Source: Bombus terrestris
Lineage: Eukaryota > Arthropoda > Insecta > Hymenoptera > Apidae
DNA length: 64,000 nucleotides
Reading direction: 5' to 3'
NCBI RefSeq assembly: GCF_910591885.1
Contig: NC_063274.1
Coordinates: 9,963,725-10,027,724, forward strand
Position numbers and translations under genes: made by a program. This document shows positions 1 to 12,876 of the stretch, piece after piece (the stretch's first letter is position 1; every line of letters begins with the position of its first letter). Below the pieces are notes generated by a model that was not told where the DNA came from, made no database searches, and saw only the letters and a list, made by a program, of their open reading frames with translations.

Positions 1-3000
1 CGCTAATCTTCGCCGCTACCTTCGCCCGTTTTTATACCAGTGGAACGCCTTACGTAAACGATCCGCATCTCGAAACCGTCTTCGGTGTTTCTTGGTTAAA
101 CGAGCGCCGCTCGACAGACCGGTCAGCTTTTTTCGTTGCCACCGTTTTTTGTCACGCTTTCGAGACGCGTACATGCTTCTCTATGTAGCTACCTACCGGA
201 CCGAAGCAGCTTACGATCGTTTACGATTCATTTTACGACCAGCGTTTTGCGAGTAAATCACGGAACGATGATGTACATACTTAGTACGCGAGGTATCTGG
301 ATAGTGTGTTTCGTTATATGTATGTACACGTAGTTGGGTGATGATTGCTGGAGCGGAGGGGAAAGAATTTGTCGGTAGGTTGGACGACTCAATTCGTCGT
401 TGGTTGGGCTAAGCTGTTGGGCCTAGGGATCTTCCCCCATTTTGTCTCTATTATCGCAGGTCGAAAGCAGTGGGTGATGCCATGAACGTGTTGGCGAATA
501 CAATGGATTCTTCGGAGAACCGTTGGGTTTATATAAACTTGTAGTAGCATGTAGGAGATATGTGATTGTTTTTTTGTTGTGGATGGTATCGGTACATAGG
601 TCGGAGCATGTAATTGAGGGAGAGATGGAATAAGCGTCCTTTGTAGGGAATTTATGGTGCTTTTTATGATCTCTTTTCGCATTTATGGATGCATTGCTAT
701 GTTATATTTTTATCGTCCAAGTTTTTACACGCCCGAACAAATTCTATATCAAATAATAAAATAGTGTAGCATTTTTATGAAGAATATTTTATTTTCATTT
801 CTAAACGATTTTTCCCGGTCAAATTTTAGATAGTACCCTCCGTTTATATGAATTTCATTTATTTGTACGAGCTTATACGTATAGTGTCGAATTAAATGGA
901 CGAAAAATCGTAAATAGACGATGGAAAGAATATGTGGCCCTCTATTATATATCACAAACTACTTGTCGTCCGACAAGTTCATATAGATGGAGTTTACTGT
1001 ACGCATTTTTCATAAAAAAAATTTTAATCGTGATCAGATTAGTTTCTACTTATCAATACAGATTCGATTTCGATTCATCAACACAATCCAATAATTCCTA
1101 ATCTTCGCAACAGAAGAATCTTCACGCGCGCTTTCAGACGATGATTCCTGACATGACGATCCTAAGAAATCGACAATGGACGGCCACAGGGGAAATCTAC
1201 TTTATTGGTTTCTTTGAGACGCTCACCTCGTCATGCCCGCTTTTGTTTGTTGAGTCGGTTTGCGAATTTTATCGTCGGTCATAAAGTGCCGGTATAAAAG
1301 CAAAGGATACGAGAGTAACGATACGAGGGAACGAAAGAGCTGAGCTACCTTGCTTCTCTGGTACGCACACGCGTGTGCGTTCTTCGTACTTACACGCGAG
1401 GTACTCGCCGGATACGCCGGCCTAGTACCGTCAGACTCGCCGGCATTGTTCCCTACTAGTCGAGTTACGTGTTCCGCGAAGAAGTTTCGCGTTATTTCTA
1501 TAATACACGCGATACGGCGTCCCGTGTATGGAAGTACGACTCGCGCGATACCACTTCGCGTGCTCTTTACGCCAGCTTACACGCACGAAGCCGACCGAGA
1601 GACACCGTCTACGTCAAATCTCGGTTTCGTGCGTGATGAAACTTCGTTACAATTTAATTGCATAATCGTGAAATTTAACGACGCTTTTTTCGGACTAATA
1701 ATGGAACCGATTTAATCTTGGATGAATTTTAGGCAAATCGTTCGGTAATTTTGCAGTTTTAACTTTTTTGGTGTTATACAGGATGTAATAAAAATAAGCG
1801 AGGAATTGTGTATGATTGTGTATTAATGAAATTATAGTGATTACGGAAATTGATGCAGTTTTTGGAAAGATTAAGCGGAGATGGTTTTACCTCTGATGAG
1901 CCCTAGATGAATCGCTGTATGATATTGGTGATTTATTTTAGAGTAAGTTTTTTTTGTAGAGGATGAAAAAGTAAGGAAATAAGTTTGTATAAATAGATGT
2001 TCTATAGGTACGACTTGTTTTTGTGTTACGGAAATTTATTGAATTTTATTATTCTCGAGTGCTACACGAATGGAATAATTTTTCATATTTGTTTTAGAAA
2101 TAAAGAACTATGAAAGTGCTACGTAAATTTATATGAAAGGTTCTCTGTAACTCGATAACAAGGTGAAACAGAACACACGTCCGTGCAAATCTTTTTTATT
2201 ATCTTTGAGTTTAGAGAGCGATTCTTATCTCATATTCATAGCATAGTTAGATTCGATACAGAAAATTGAACAACCGTATTGAATTAATAGACGTTGACTC
2301 AGATTCAATCTACAAGAGGAAACAGATTATAAAGCAAGCACTAGGATCGTGAATATCGCAGTGGCTGGAAACTACCAGTCATCGTTTCGATTATTTTAAA
2401 TTCATTGCGTATCGTTCGTAGCCTGTAATAGAGTATTAGTCATTAGTCTGTGCAGTATGCAGAGCAGGTTTCAAATGTTCCTGGAAGAAAATGCATTTAT
2501 ATTCAGATACGTACTGTGGAGGTCATACGGTTTAGATAGCTGGATCGTTTTTTCTAATTCGTCACACTAGTAAACCACAACTTGGACACATACACATACA
2601 ACTTTACTTTTATTATTCCGTATACACCTCTGAAGCGTTAACATATGTTTAAATAAGCATTTTACAACTTTACACCATTACAGACGCAACCATACGATCG
2701 TGCATAGCCATACAGTTGCATTTTATTGCACACGTTCCTCGAAGCAGTATCTTGATATTACATTGTCAATAACCATTCCCTGAAATAGCATTCTGTGTAT
2801 TCCTCGATGCTCGTTGTCATTTTTCACCAGCCAGGTATCGGCTATTTTTTGTATTCCTTTTTTCCCCCTTAGATTTATCAAAGATAATGAGTCTCTGTTT
2901 CTACGCTTTCTCTCCTTCGTTTGCTATCCTGCTTTTTGTCCTTTCTTCCAACGTCTCTCTCGTTTTCCATCGCGACGTTGCCTGTTTGATCTTCAGGTTT

Positions 3001-5729
3001 TCTTATCGGGCATCGCGACGTCTCTACTCGAAAGTTCATCAATATCGACCTAAGATGCTGCCCACTCCACGCTTTGCTTGTCCCATTACCGCTTCTACTT
3101 CTGAAACAATTTCTTTGATAATCTTTACACGGATCCGTCGATCTCTTCCGCTGACGAAGACGCTCCGCCGGCATTGGTAATTGGTTCGAGGGGAAAGGAC
3201 TATTCACGATCGGCTCGCAGCGCCAATTATTCATGTTCGTGTTGCTGTCCGATTATGATTAATGATTCACGGACATTCCTATCCTTCGATTATGCGCTTG
3301 TCCCCTGTCCTTCCGCCGGCTCCAAAGCCAATTTTATTGTTTTACATAAAATGATATCGATGATATCGCTTCTTGTATCGATAATACAAAGTTTCGGAGT
3401 CTAAAGAAGAGAAAATTTCACCTAGGATCATGAACATCTAGAAGCGTTTGAAAAATGATTTTTAGATTATTATTTAACTTACGTACAATCCGACTTGTTA
3501 GAGGTATTGATATTCGATATTAATGAAATGTGTGCAAAATAAAAGACATTCATTGTCGATCGTAAGGACAGTATTTAAATGCAAATTGCTCACTTATGGG
3601 AGTGTATCCGGAATCATGAGTATCTCTCTTACTTGAAATATTACACAATTTCTATGGTGAAGATATCTGACGATGATAATATCAATGTGACTTGTCCCAA
3701 ATAGAGTTTGGGTAGCCGAAATCACAATAATTCCTGTTACCGATCATATGTCAGTGTCACACGCTTTCGAAATCGTAGTCCACGAATGGAATGCCCGATG
3801 CTATTCAAAACTTGATACTCATATACATGCTTCTAACTGTTAATTCAATTTTCAATCGAAGCAGGAGCAGATAGCCATCGAGTCGTTTTTTGTTAAAGCC
3901 AGATCTAAAAAGAAATTGCCTCTTTTAAAACGGTATATATATCAATGTTTCTCACTATTGAGGATTTAAATAAGTATAAAAAAAACTAAAAGGAGGAAGG
4001 AGAAAGGAATTAAACAAACTCCAAACAAATTTCATTTGTCTAATAGACAAATCATACAACAAAAGTTCGTTGATTCTCTCCATTACTTGCGGCTTTTCCT
4101 TCGTATATTGGTTCGTATCTAAATAAGTGAATTCCATTGTCGTTTCTTTAATTCTACGTATCCAATTTTGATAGATACAGAAAAAACAAAGCTTTAATCA
4201 ATTACCTATTGTTAATGAAAACATACCTTGTTTAGAATCCGCGTTCGTGATATCTTGTATAACGTGTCAAAAATTCGAGCCAGTTTTGTCAAGTTGAAGG
4301 CTTACTCGACCACTGATTACATAGAGTTTCGTTCCAATAAACGAAGTTTCGCTGTTAATTTAGTAAAACGGTACTACGGTACCGAGCAAGTTCTTTTCTG
4401 ACCGTAATCTATAAAGGAAGCATATCTCATTGTCAAGGTTCCGCTAATATACACATTCATCGATACGATATAATAGCGTTGCTCCGTAGAGGCTCATGGA
4501 GGCCGGTAAGTCGTGACAACGACAACGTGGAATCCGGCGAGTTGACCGTTCGCTTGTTCCGACTGCAATCTAGCGTCATTACCGACATCACAGAGAGCTC
4601 GTTAGTCTCATTTATATTCACGTTGCTGGAGTACAACTTATGTTGCGAAGGAGACGAGGAAGTTGGCCTGGACTCTCCTGCGCTATCGTTGTTGCGCCGA
4701 GAGTAGACTATGTTGCTTTTGTTGCTCTAGAGCGAGCAGCTGACAAAGTGCTGGCCGGTTCCGGCCTTCCGTATGTTCTTCACGTTCCGTATAAACTTTC
4801 CACCCGGGTGGTAATGCTGCTTTTAACGAAACAACCACGTTCTCATGACCCGTTGTCGTTGGCGTCGTCCCGTTCGCCGAGATTGTTTCGGAAACGTCTT
4901 AATTGTACGAGGGCTGTATTACTCCACTGTGTACCACTTGTGCTCTCTTGAAATTCAATTTAAGACACAAGTTACGGACAGACCCTACTGAGGAATCCCG
5001 TTTTATTTCCGCGTATCGATACTCCGATTATACCGCTTCTTCGATAAAATTGGCTAGCTAAGACTCATCGTTTTTATTTGTTTTTGAAGTTACACATGTA
5101 TTTTCCAATCTTTTCAAACTATCGAAGCTGTTAAAATATTTCTCGTCTTATTTTTAAAGAACCTATCTTTGGACCAAACAAATTATTTTCATTTTCAACA
5201 ATGTGATATCAGAATTTTCAAGTTTATCAGAAAACCGACAAAAAATTATTTATATTTTTCTCCTATGATCTTTATTTTCGACTCGTTAATCACCTTTGTT
5301 ATCTCTAATCTTTCAATTTTATTCGCTTGGAATCTCGTCGCTCGACCTCTTGCTACATACCAGCTCACCGTGTTTTTTTTTTTTGTAAACTTCAGATACA
5401 AGTATATACCGACATTTTTGGGTTCAACCCTGTTTCACTCGCGACACAGATCACGACAAAGCTGCACCCGATGGTACACACGCACTTTGATTATATCACA
5501 CGATTATACACGCGTCCCAATCGCTCTCTTCGTTCTTGTCCGCCTGGATTTCCCCGGGGCCTGATGCGACTGTAATTAGTAGAACGTGCCTGGATAGCGA
5601 TTTCAGCGAACACTTCGGCAAGCTAGCGCGCAAACACGGTGAAATTAGTAAGCCTACAAAATTTTCGGGCCGTTTTCCCCAGATTATTCGGCTCGATGGC
5701 GTTTACGCGTGCTTAAATTAGATGATATT
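1..5729. other. Non-coding stretch, no gene recognised
   Basis: Mostly AT-rich DNA with CpG-richer islands near 1-500, 1,100-1,650, 2,800-3,350 and 4,450-4,950. Open frames here (at most 131 codons) overlap on both strands, carry no domain I recognise and look like chance frames. A TATA-like GGTATAAAAG lies at 1,291-1,300 but has no clear initiator 30 bases downstream. A perfect GTAAGT donor-like hexamer at 4,506 stands alone and is expected by chance at this length. A T12 run lies at 5,373-5,384. Nothing else stands out. Confidence 0.6.
1363..1380. repeat. 18-bp perfect palindrome
   Basis: The sequence ACGCACACGCGTGTGCGT equals its own reverse complement. It is an alternating purine-pyrimidine stretch of CA/TG and CG steps, the kind of sequence that can adopt a left-handed helix. 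No neighbouring gene gives it a role. It may simply be a short (CA)n/(TG)n inversion. Confidence 0.85.
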
Positions 5730-5790
5730 TTAACCCCTTGGTGACAACGTCAGGGTGATGGAAACCCCATCGTGCCGCTGTTAAGGTATG
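5730..5790. mobile_element. Possible single piggyBac-like terminus
   Basis: TTAA at 5,730-5,733 is followed by CCCCTTGGTGACAACG and then by a small hairpin (GATGG, 5-base loop, CCATC). A TTAA target site followed by CCC(C/T) is the form of piggyBac-type ends and of MITEs derived from them. I found no matching inverted end within about 2 kb, so this is either a broken element or a chance match. Two better-supported TTAA elements lie at 29,776 and 30,633. Confidence 0.2.
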
Positions 5791-8700
5791 CACGAGCGAC
5801 TAGACTGTTATGCTTAGGTTAAGCTTATGTTTGCGTCGTTAAGTTTGGGCAGGTTGTTTGGAAACTGTTAAGTTTGGGTCGTTTTATATATAACATATTA
5901 TACAAGGTACGAAGTAAGTTTTCCTATGTTTCTTTCAACCTGCCTTATTATATAGAATACTCGTAATCTAATATATCGTTTGGAATCAGATTATATATAC
6001 TCACACAAACCAAGTTCACAAAGAACAACGAGCACGTTAATAACAAGATACATCGCAGTACAAGAGTTTGTAGAAAAATTAACATTTAATCTGCACCTTC
6101 AAAGGAAAAAATTCCAGAAAATTCCAGAATTGGCGAAAGCTCTTTCCCTATTTTGTTCAGTGCAAACATTTATTCCAGCACACCGTTTTAAAACCAGAAA
6201 TCGCAAGTTAACCATCGGCGAACCTTCGTCCTCCATTGTGCGTATTAACTCCAAAACTTCTCCTCTAACAAGAAATAATATGTACGTACTACATATTCTA
6301 AAACTAACTACAGAATTACCTCAGAACTGATTCGCGTGAACTTACCACGAACCAAATTGAATGAACAGTCACATTTAGAAAATTCTCACTCCTAACACCA
6401 ATAACCTTGACAAACGAAAAATACGAAATAACGTAAGGAATAGATAGGCGGTCATGAGAATATTAACGGCGAGTGTATTTCTGCGTGAAGATAAACGCCA
6501 ATTGATTCTCCATGTAGTCTTGTTACCGCGTGATTTCGTGGCGCTATCGTGTAAGCAATTTAATCGTTGCGAGAGTCCGGTGACGGAGGTGCATGCTTGC
6601 TTCTCGTGTAAGCGATACAAGACACAATTAAGCGGTACGGGTGAATCTCGTTTGTTTCGCTAAGATTCCGCGTTACGACGCAGTTCGTCAACACCCGAGT
6701 CACGAAAATCCCCTTGTAACCATCGCGAGTTATAGAGCTACCCCTGAAACGAGGGCGGCCTTCGCGCGTTCCTTTATTATTCCCGAATGTGCCGGACCTC
6801 GCACTGTTTATCATCGTGTGCACCCTTTGCGAAACGATGTACGTAACTTGTTAAGGGAGGCCGACCCCGGGGATGATGATTCACTCGTGCATCACCATCC
6901 CTTCGAGAAGGGCGGGTGGGAGAGACTACGTTTAGGAATATGCATGGTAGTAAGCCTCGCCCTTGGATACAAAACGAAAGGAAATTGCCATTGCCGCGAA
7001 ACTTCCCCTCGGTACCCTTCTTCGTTCGGCTCGTGCCTGATCTTCTCTTGACCCTCGGCTTTTTGTTTCGTTTATACTGGTCCCTTCTCTCGTGAAGGCT
7101 CAGGATATTAAGTCACATGGGGAGCTTGGGTGGCCGAATCATTCGTTTGCTTGTGAATTGATATCCTTCGTTGAGTTGGAGTGCTGTTACGTTTAGATTA
7201 TCGTACTGCGGAATTAATAAAATAAATTTTTGTTGGTTTGAGGGTGATTTTATTTTGAATGATTTTATTTTGATTTTATTTTATTTATTTATTATTTTTC
7301 GTGTGCAATATGAATCCAATATTAGAAGGTCTAGAATAGGTACAGGATTGATATTCTATTTTCAAAAGACAAATGATTTGATTCCATAGGTTCGTTCATC
7401 ACAAGAGATAGCATAAATTGGTAGATTCTAAGATAAATTTACAAAATGTTGTCTGTAACGTCATCGTTTATGGACTCCATCAGTGTTGCTCCTAAATAGC
7501 TTATAATTGCATTCCGACTCGTATTTGGAATAAATAATTCTTCGATCCAGCACACTGCAAGACAGCATGAGACGTGGCGTATGCTGCAATGTGAATGGCA
7601 CATGGTTTCCGCTTTATATACATCGCGATTGTAAACGGCCTTTGCACCCTTTCCTTTCCTTACATTTTTCTCTTATATTTCTCTCTTTCTCTCGTATTCT
7701 ACACGCACTGCATCGCATTGCGCTGAACTGCGTTGTCCGGCTTTGTTTGTCGTTGCGACAAAAGCGTTTTGTTCAAACCACGCGCGAGCCCCTGCGTCAA
7801 CATTATTATAAAATGCCGCACGCATTCCTTCCTCCTTTTTCGCCGCTTTCCGAGAGACGACAGATGCGTCTGAGAGAAATAAAGCCATCAATTCGTGATT
7901 CGCGATGAAGATTTACGTAGCGACCGCTGTTTTCAATCTCCCGCGGGAAACCATCAGTAAACGGAGTAGGAGGGGCAGTCCAGAATCAGGTTTAATTCTA
8001 CTTAATCAGACTCTGAGTTCGTTCGAGGTTCTTTAGAGAATTAGAGTTGGAGTTGGATATTGATTTTTGAATGCTTGAGAATGGAGAATTGAAGGGGTGA
8101 AACGCGCCTCGAAGGGGTTGAGATGCTGAGGTCTAACGTTGTATTTTTCGAAAGTTAAGCTCAGCGTATTATAATCAATTACTGTAGGGACAAAAAAATT
8201 TACGATATTAAAATATGTAATTTTAAGTTTAAAGTAAAAGAGCTGAATATAGTAAGAATAACTGAAATACGATATCTTTACGAATACGATATTATTTTTA
8301 TGCATCGGATAATGTTTCGTATCAAAGATATTATCAAACGAATGAATAATAATTTATATATTAAAATACCTACCAGTAACTGTGTCTAGGAGCTACTTCA
8401 TTGTAAAAGATCAAATATTTCATAAGCCATTTATGCTCTGTTTAAACAGTCTCGTAAAGATTTAACGTTTCGATCCGATATTCATTGTTCACAGTTATAA
8501 TGCATTTTCCTATTTCACGTTATCTTATATATAAATCGAAGCTGAAGAAACTGATAGAGATTCGATGGAAAGCGAATATTATTAGAAACGCCATTTCGAA
8601 TTCTTAGTACTCATTAACATAGTGGACCTATAAAACGGTGTGCAGTGACACTTTCCGTGACACGTGCGCTCGTAAAAACATACATACGTTACTCAAATAC

Positions 8701-11700
8701 AGTATATCAAAGTAACTAAAACTAGTACCGTTCTTTCTTCACGATAATACGTATTCAAGAGGAAGAGATATCCTCGGCAATATCTGAGACTGTATGTCGG
8801 ACAGAATTGGCTGGATGCCAGCCAAGAGCCCGGAAATGTGGTCAAATTAATTGATATCGACGTGCCAGAATTGCGCGAAGATAGCGCCATTGCTTCCGAT
8901 CACATCGTGTAATGCTTTCAACTCCGCTCCTTTGCATAAGGACAGCTTATTTGCTACCGAATAATCGCAGTTCGTATCTTTTTCGATTTAATGGCAATGT
9001 TCGACGAATAATCGATTCAGAGTGTCGAATAACTTTTATCAGCCGTGGAAAGAGAAAATGAACGATTCTAATCGTTAAAAATCGCTATAAAGTACGTCCG
9101 TATTCCTCCGGAATCTTTTTATAATACCCTGATGTTATCACAGTTTATATCTGGAATCCGTCGATCTACGATGAGTTTACAATGTGCATTGAGAGACACC
9201 ACACGATAAATATGACGTACGCGATTCTTATCGTCGATTACTCGTGTTCTGTCTCTCTCTTTCTCTCTTTTATTGGATATTGTATACATTACGAGGTATG
9301 GTTCATTAAGCAAACGCAAGCTGCGTTTCTACGAAGCGATATGATACTCGTATCGAGACCTTCTTGTCTGTTGCAGTATAAGTACTATCGGTCGCTGATT
9401 TATTGTGACGCTAAGCAATAAAAATGAAATCGTAATCGTGACCGTGTTAGTCAGGGATCACGATAATGGCCGTTATTTTGTCTCTTCTCGTTTATGATAT
9501 CTGTTGCATCCACGACGTAATTAAATAGTGCGTAGCCAGCTCGGTTTCACATTCCGCTACTTTGCCGAGCAGCGTTCAACGTTATGTCATAAATCAACTC
9601 CTCTAACCACTTAACCACTCGACTAGTTGTCAACGCATGATCTCCATATTTGAAATTTCGCCACCTAATCAGACGATAGATTGCTAAATTAGCAATTACG
9701 CGTGTCTTTCTTTATCGTCGTTTTCAGTCAAAAGATGTAAACGCGAAGAAAAAGCAAAAAGAACAAAAGGATTACCTCGATCATAAATTACATATTAAAT
9801 ACATATTATACGCATTGTTTATTCCTTTTTGTTTCACGATCTGTTTTATGCGACGAAGTCAGTGTTTCGAAATGAACGATATTTTACGAGACACGTTAAT
9901 GCTTCACTGAATATCGTCAGCCATAATACAATCAATCAAATATAATCACAATTGAAACCGAAGTTGCCACTATAACTAATGTCGTAACACGCACCTAGGT
10001 ATCGGGAAATCATTGTAAGTTGCCTTACGACCTTAATCTCGAATATGCTGTTTGATTTGTTCAAACAATAAACTATTAGCACGCAAAATGCGTGATATAA
10101 TACTATAATATATTATAATACTAACATATAGGCGAAGGTAACAATATTAATGTTAAACACGAATATTATCACTCTAACTAATTAGACAAATATCCTTAAG
10201 ACATAAATTCTAACATAGGTAGCGTGTTAATTTTAGTTACACTACACGCTTTGCCTGGAGTACCAATAATTCTTCTCGCCCATGACATCCAACGATATCG
10301 TAGCCATGAAAAAAATACTTGAAATATAATTAAGACGGAGCACTTGGATCTCGTGTAGATCTTAACTAGCTTTCTCGAGGGTGAGCGTGCAATTTCCAGC
10401 GACGAATGGCATGACTTTGATTCTTGAGGGCTGAAACTCTTGCGCATCGATTGTTTCTTTGCAGCGGGCGTTTATCATCGGTTGGCCGTTGACATCCAAC
10501 TCTTCGTGCTCGGAACACGCCTATTCGCCGGTGACTCGCAACTTTTGCAAGATCCCACCCACAGATGCTGCTTGCCTTACCCTTCCTTTCGTGAGTGGTA
10601 ATCCGAAAACTTCTGACGATTTGATAAAGCCACGGGCTGCCTTAGATTGCACCGTGAGAGCAACGTGGAAAAAGTAAGAGAAGTAATCGTTTCGCGAGAT
10701 TTACTGTAGCACTTAGGAAGTTGTTTCGTGTGTACGAACGCGTTCGTCGGTGGCGAAAGACGAAACCGCCGTACCGCCCCTCAACTTTTACCGGCGCTCG
10801 TGTTCCGAATTTCTCAGATTTTGTCGCGTCAGAGCCTCGAGTGAACTTTTGATAAGGGGAATACTACTCGGCATTAGTGTTATCGCGTTACGAGGAGAGA
10901 CAGACTTCTCGGCGAATTCAAGCGTGTGTCAATCCCTCGGGAGAGTAACGAGGTTGATCGTATCGATCGTGCGCGATGCTCCAGATATCGTTATTTCGGT
11001 GGTTACCTGGCATGTGGCGAGAAGTGACGTTATTCTCGTATAACCTTCGACTTAGGAATGATTCGGACAAATTTTCTTGGCTCTATTGTGTTCTCTCGCG
11101 GTACGAGGGTCGTTGGCAAAAATCTGAGTAGTGTCGACCAGACGCTGCTGCATTGGTTAAATTATGTACATATTTTGCATTCAGTTCTTAGGATATTATT
11201 TGAAAAATAATTGTATGTAGCATGATTTCGATTTTCCAACGGCGTTGCCAGGGAGTTAATTATGCAATGCAGACAATTCAAACGAAGCGATACAACAAAG
11301 CGATAGAAGGATGTATAATTTACGATCGACATTGCATCAGAATCCACGAATCCATTTTTAATTATAAGTCCCGTTTCACAATTTCAGTACCTAACATAAT
11401 TAAATTTTTCAATAAAAGCGTAATCACAGACTTGGTTATTCTCGATCGGCGTAACGAATTTTAAAAAGTAATCTTCCCTTCACGAACTTTTTATATGAAT
11501 TTTAATTGCCCTTTTAACGTACCGATCTCACGTTATCAATTTGTTTTAAGATAAAGTTAAATAAAAATATGGCTCTTTAATGGAATGATCTCGTAGAAAT
11601 AAACGTAGTCGCGAATGAAACAAAGAAAAAAAGAAAAGGCACGTGAAATGTACCGGTGTCACGCACGAGACCTCGCACGATCTCCAAAGGTGATAGCATA

Positions 11701-12549
11701 AATTCTTTCGAACCGGATCCGCTCGCTAAATACCTTGAATCGAATTAATTAAGTATCACCACTGGCGGTGATAATTTTGCTTAACCGTGGGATCAAACGG
11801 CTGTTGTGCATTAACGATCCCTTCGGTGGTCCGCCGTTTTATAGAAAATTCAGCTATTTGTGGCGGATGTACCGGCGTATTTACAGAAGGAAATGCGTGC
11901 CGTGCCAATTGAATAGCGATTAATATTAAACGTCCGACCGCAACATGACCTGTGAATTCGGCAAAGCAACGCTCTGCTATCGAAACGGTATCTCTCTCAC
12001 CCTCTTTCCCTTTCCCCGCTTTCTCTTCATTTTCCATCTCTCTTTCGCTTGTTGCGGTGCGCGCACTACGGTTCGCTGATTTGCTATTTGCGAATTTACG
12101 CAATTTTGGTTTTAAATTAGACCAATCGACACGTACCGCTGCATACGATATAATTAACAAATATTTATCTAAGAAATTATCGTGCGCACACTTTTGCATA
12201 ATGCGCGCCAATGTTTTATTTATCATTCCCATAAAATATGCAGTTCTAATAAACGTGTTTGCCTCAGAGGACCATCGATATGTAAATATCGCGCGCGATA
12301 ATCTGAGCATGATATTTATAAACGCGATTAATAATATCTTTAGTAATATTGGTCTTCGACAAAGTTCTATTCACAATCGTGAAATCTATTTTCTGATCTC
12401 TATAAACATTATCAGATTGCCACTTTGTGGCCAAATATAATATGGTCAAATATATATAATGTAATAAGATCGTTTTGTACGTAGCGGCACATGAATCAAC
12501 GGAAGATTTGAATCGGAAGAGACTCATATTATCGTGCCTTGGAATATCA
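5791..12549. other. Non-coding stretch, no gene recognised
   Basis: AT-rich background with islands of higher CpG content near 6,450-7,050, 7,560-7,960 and 10,450-11,040. GTTAAGTTTGGG occurs twice, 29 bases apart, at 5,838-5,849 and 5,867-5,878. An AT-rich run built on GATTTTATTTTGA units lies at 7,246-7,298. Pyrimidine-rich tracts lie at 9,252-9,271 and 11,991-12,050; the second is 55 of 60 C or T. The longest open frame (184 codons, minus strand, 11,756-12,310) overlaps a 162-codon plus-strand frame and ends against the pyrimidine tract. I consider both spurious. Confidence 0.6.
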
Positions 12550-12553
12550 ACGT

Positions 12554-12872
12554 TGTTTTGGTTTGCTAGGTTCAAAGGTAAACGAACTCCGGACAAAATA
12601 TTATTGCCGTTTTTGTAATCGTCAACCGGAGTTACTTTTTTAAATAACATCGGTCGATATAAATAGACAAACGTGTACTCTAGGACAGGCAGTATAGCGA
12701 GTGATTATAGCGAGTCATACAGTCGAATAGCAAGCGTATAGTTGAACAGTAGCATTGAGCGGGCGACGATTACGACCGACATACAATATCTCTAAAGTTG
12801 TGAATTAAAGTGATTTTAATATATATTGACTATTACAATTGTACCACTCGTCTCTTTAATAAACTAACCAAC
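12554..12872 (+). mobile_element. Probable solo LTR of a retrotransposon
   Basis: Seen in the sequence: a consensus TATA box TATAAATAG at 12,658-12,666, an initiator-like CAGT at 12,690-12,693 (A 33 bases from the TATA start), a poly(A) signal AATAAA at 12,858-12,863, and an end about 10 bases after that signal. The start TGTTTTGG and the end CCAAC are near inverted matches, since CCAACA reversed gives TGTTGG. The block is flanked by ACGT on both sides (12,550-12,553 and 12,873-12,876), a 4-base duplication typical of Gypsy-type insertion. Against it, the end is not the canonical CA unless the duplication is dropped, a 4-base match is weak evidence, and no primer-binding site, gag or pol follows. 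The order U3 with TATA, R, AATAAA, U5 is that of an LTR. A small independent non-coding transcription unit is the alternative. Confidence 0.38.
12658..12693 (+). promoter_or_regulatory. Core promoter: TATA box plus CAGT initiator
   Basis: TATAAATAG at 12,658-12,666 is a full consensus TATA box. CAGT at 12,690-12,693 places the likely start base A at 12,691, 33 bases from the first T of the box and close to the usual spacing of about 30. An 8-bp perfect inverted repeat (AACTCCGG / CCGGAGTT) lies just upstream at 12,585-12,592 and 12,626-12,633. With the AATAAA at 12,858 this would give a transcript of about 190 bases, matching R plus U5 of an LTR. Confidence 0.4.
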
Positions 12873-12876
12873 ACGT

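Noticed and set aside
1291..1300. TATA-box promoter GGTATAAAAG
   Set aside because: No initiator at the expected distance and no recognisable transcript follows. TATA-like words are common in AT-rich DNA.
4506..4511. Perfect GTAAGT 5' splice site
   Set aside because: Many GTAAGT hexamers occur in the window, about what chance gives in 64 kb, and no open exon with an acceptor precedes this one.
11756..12310. 184-codon minus-strand open frame
   Set aside because: It overlaps a 162-codon plus-strand frame over the same bases, crosses a 92% pyrimidine tract that reads as charged low-complexity residues, and has no domain I recognise.
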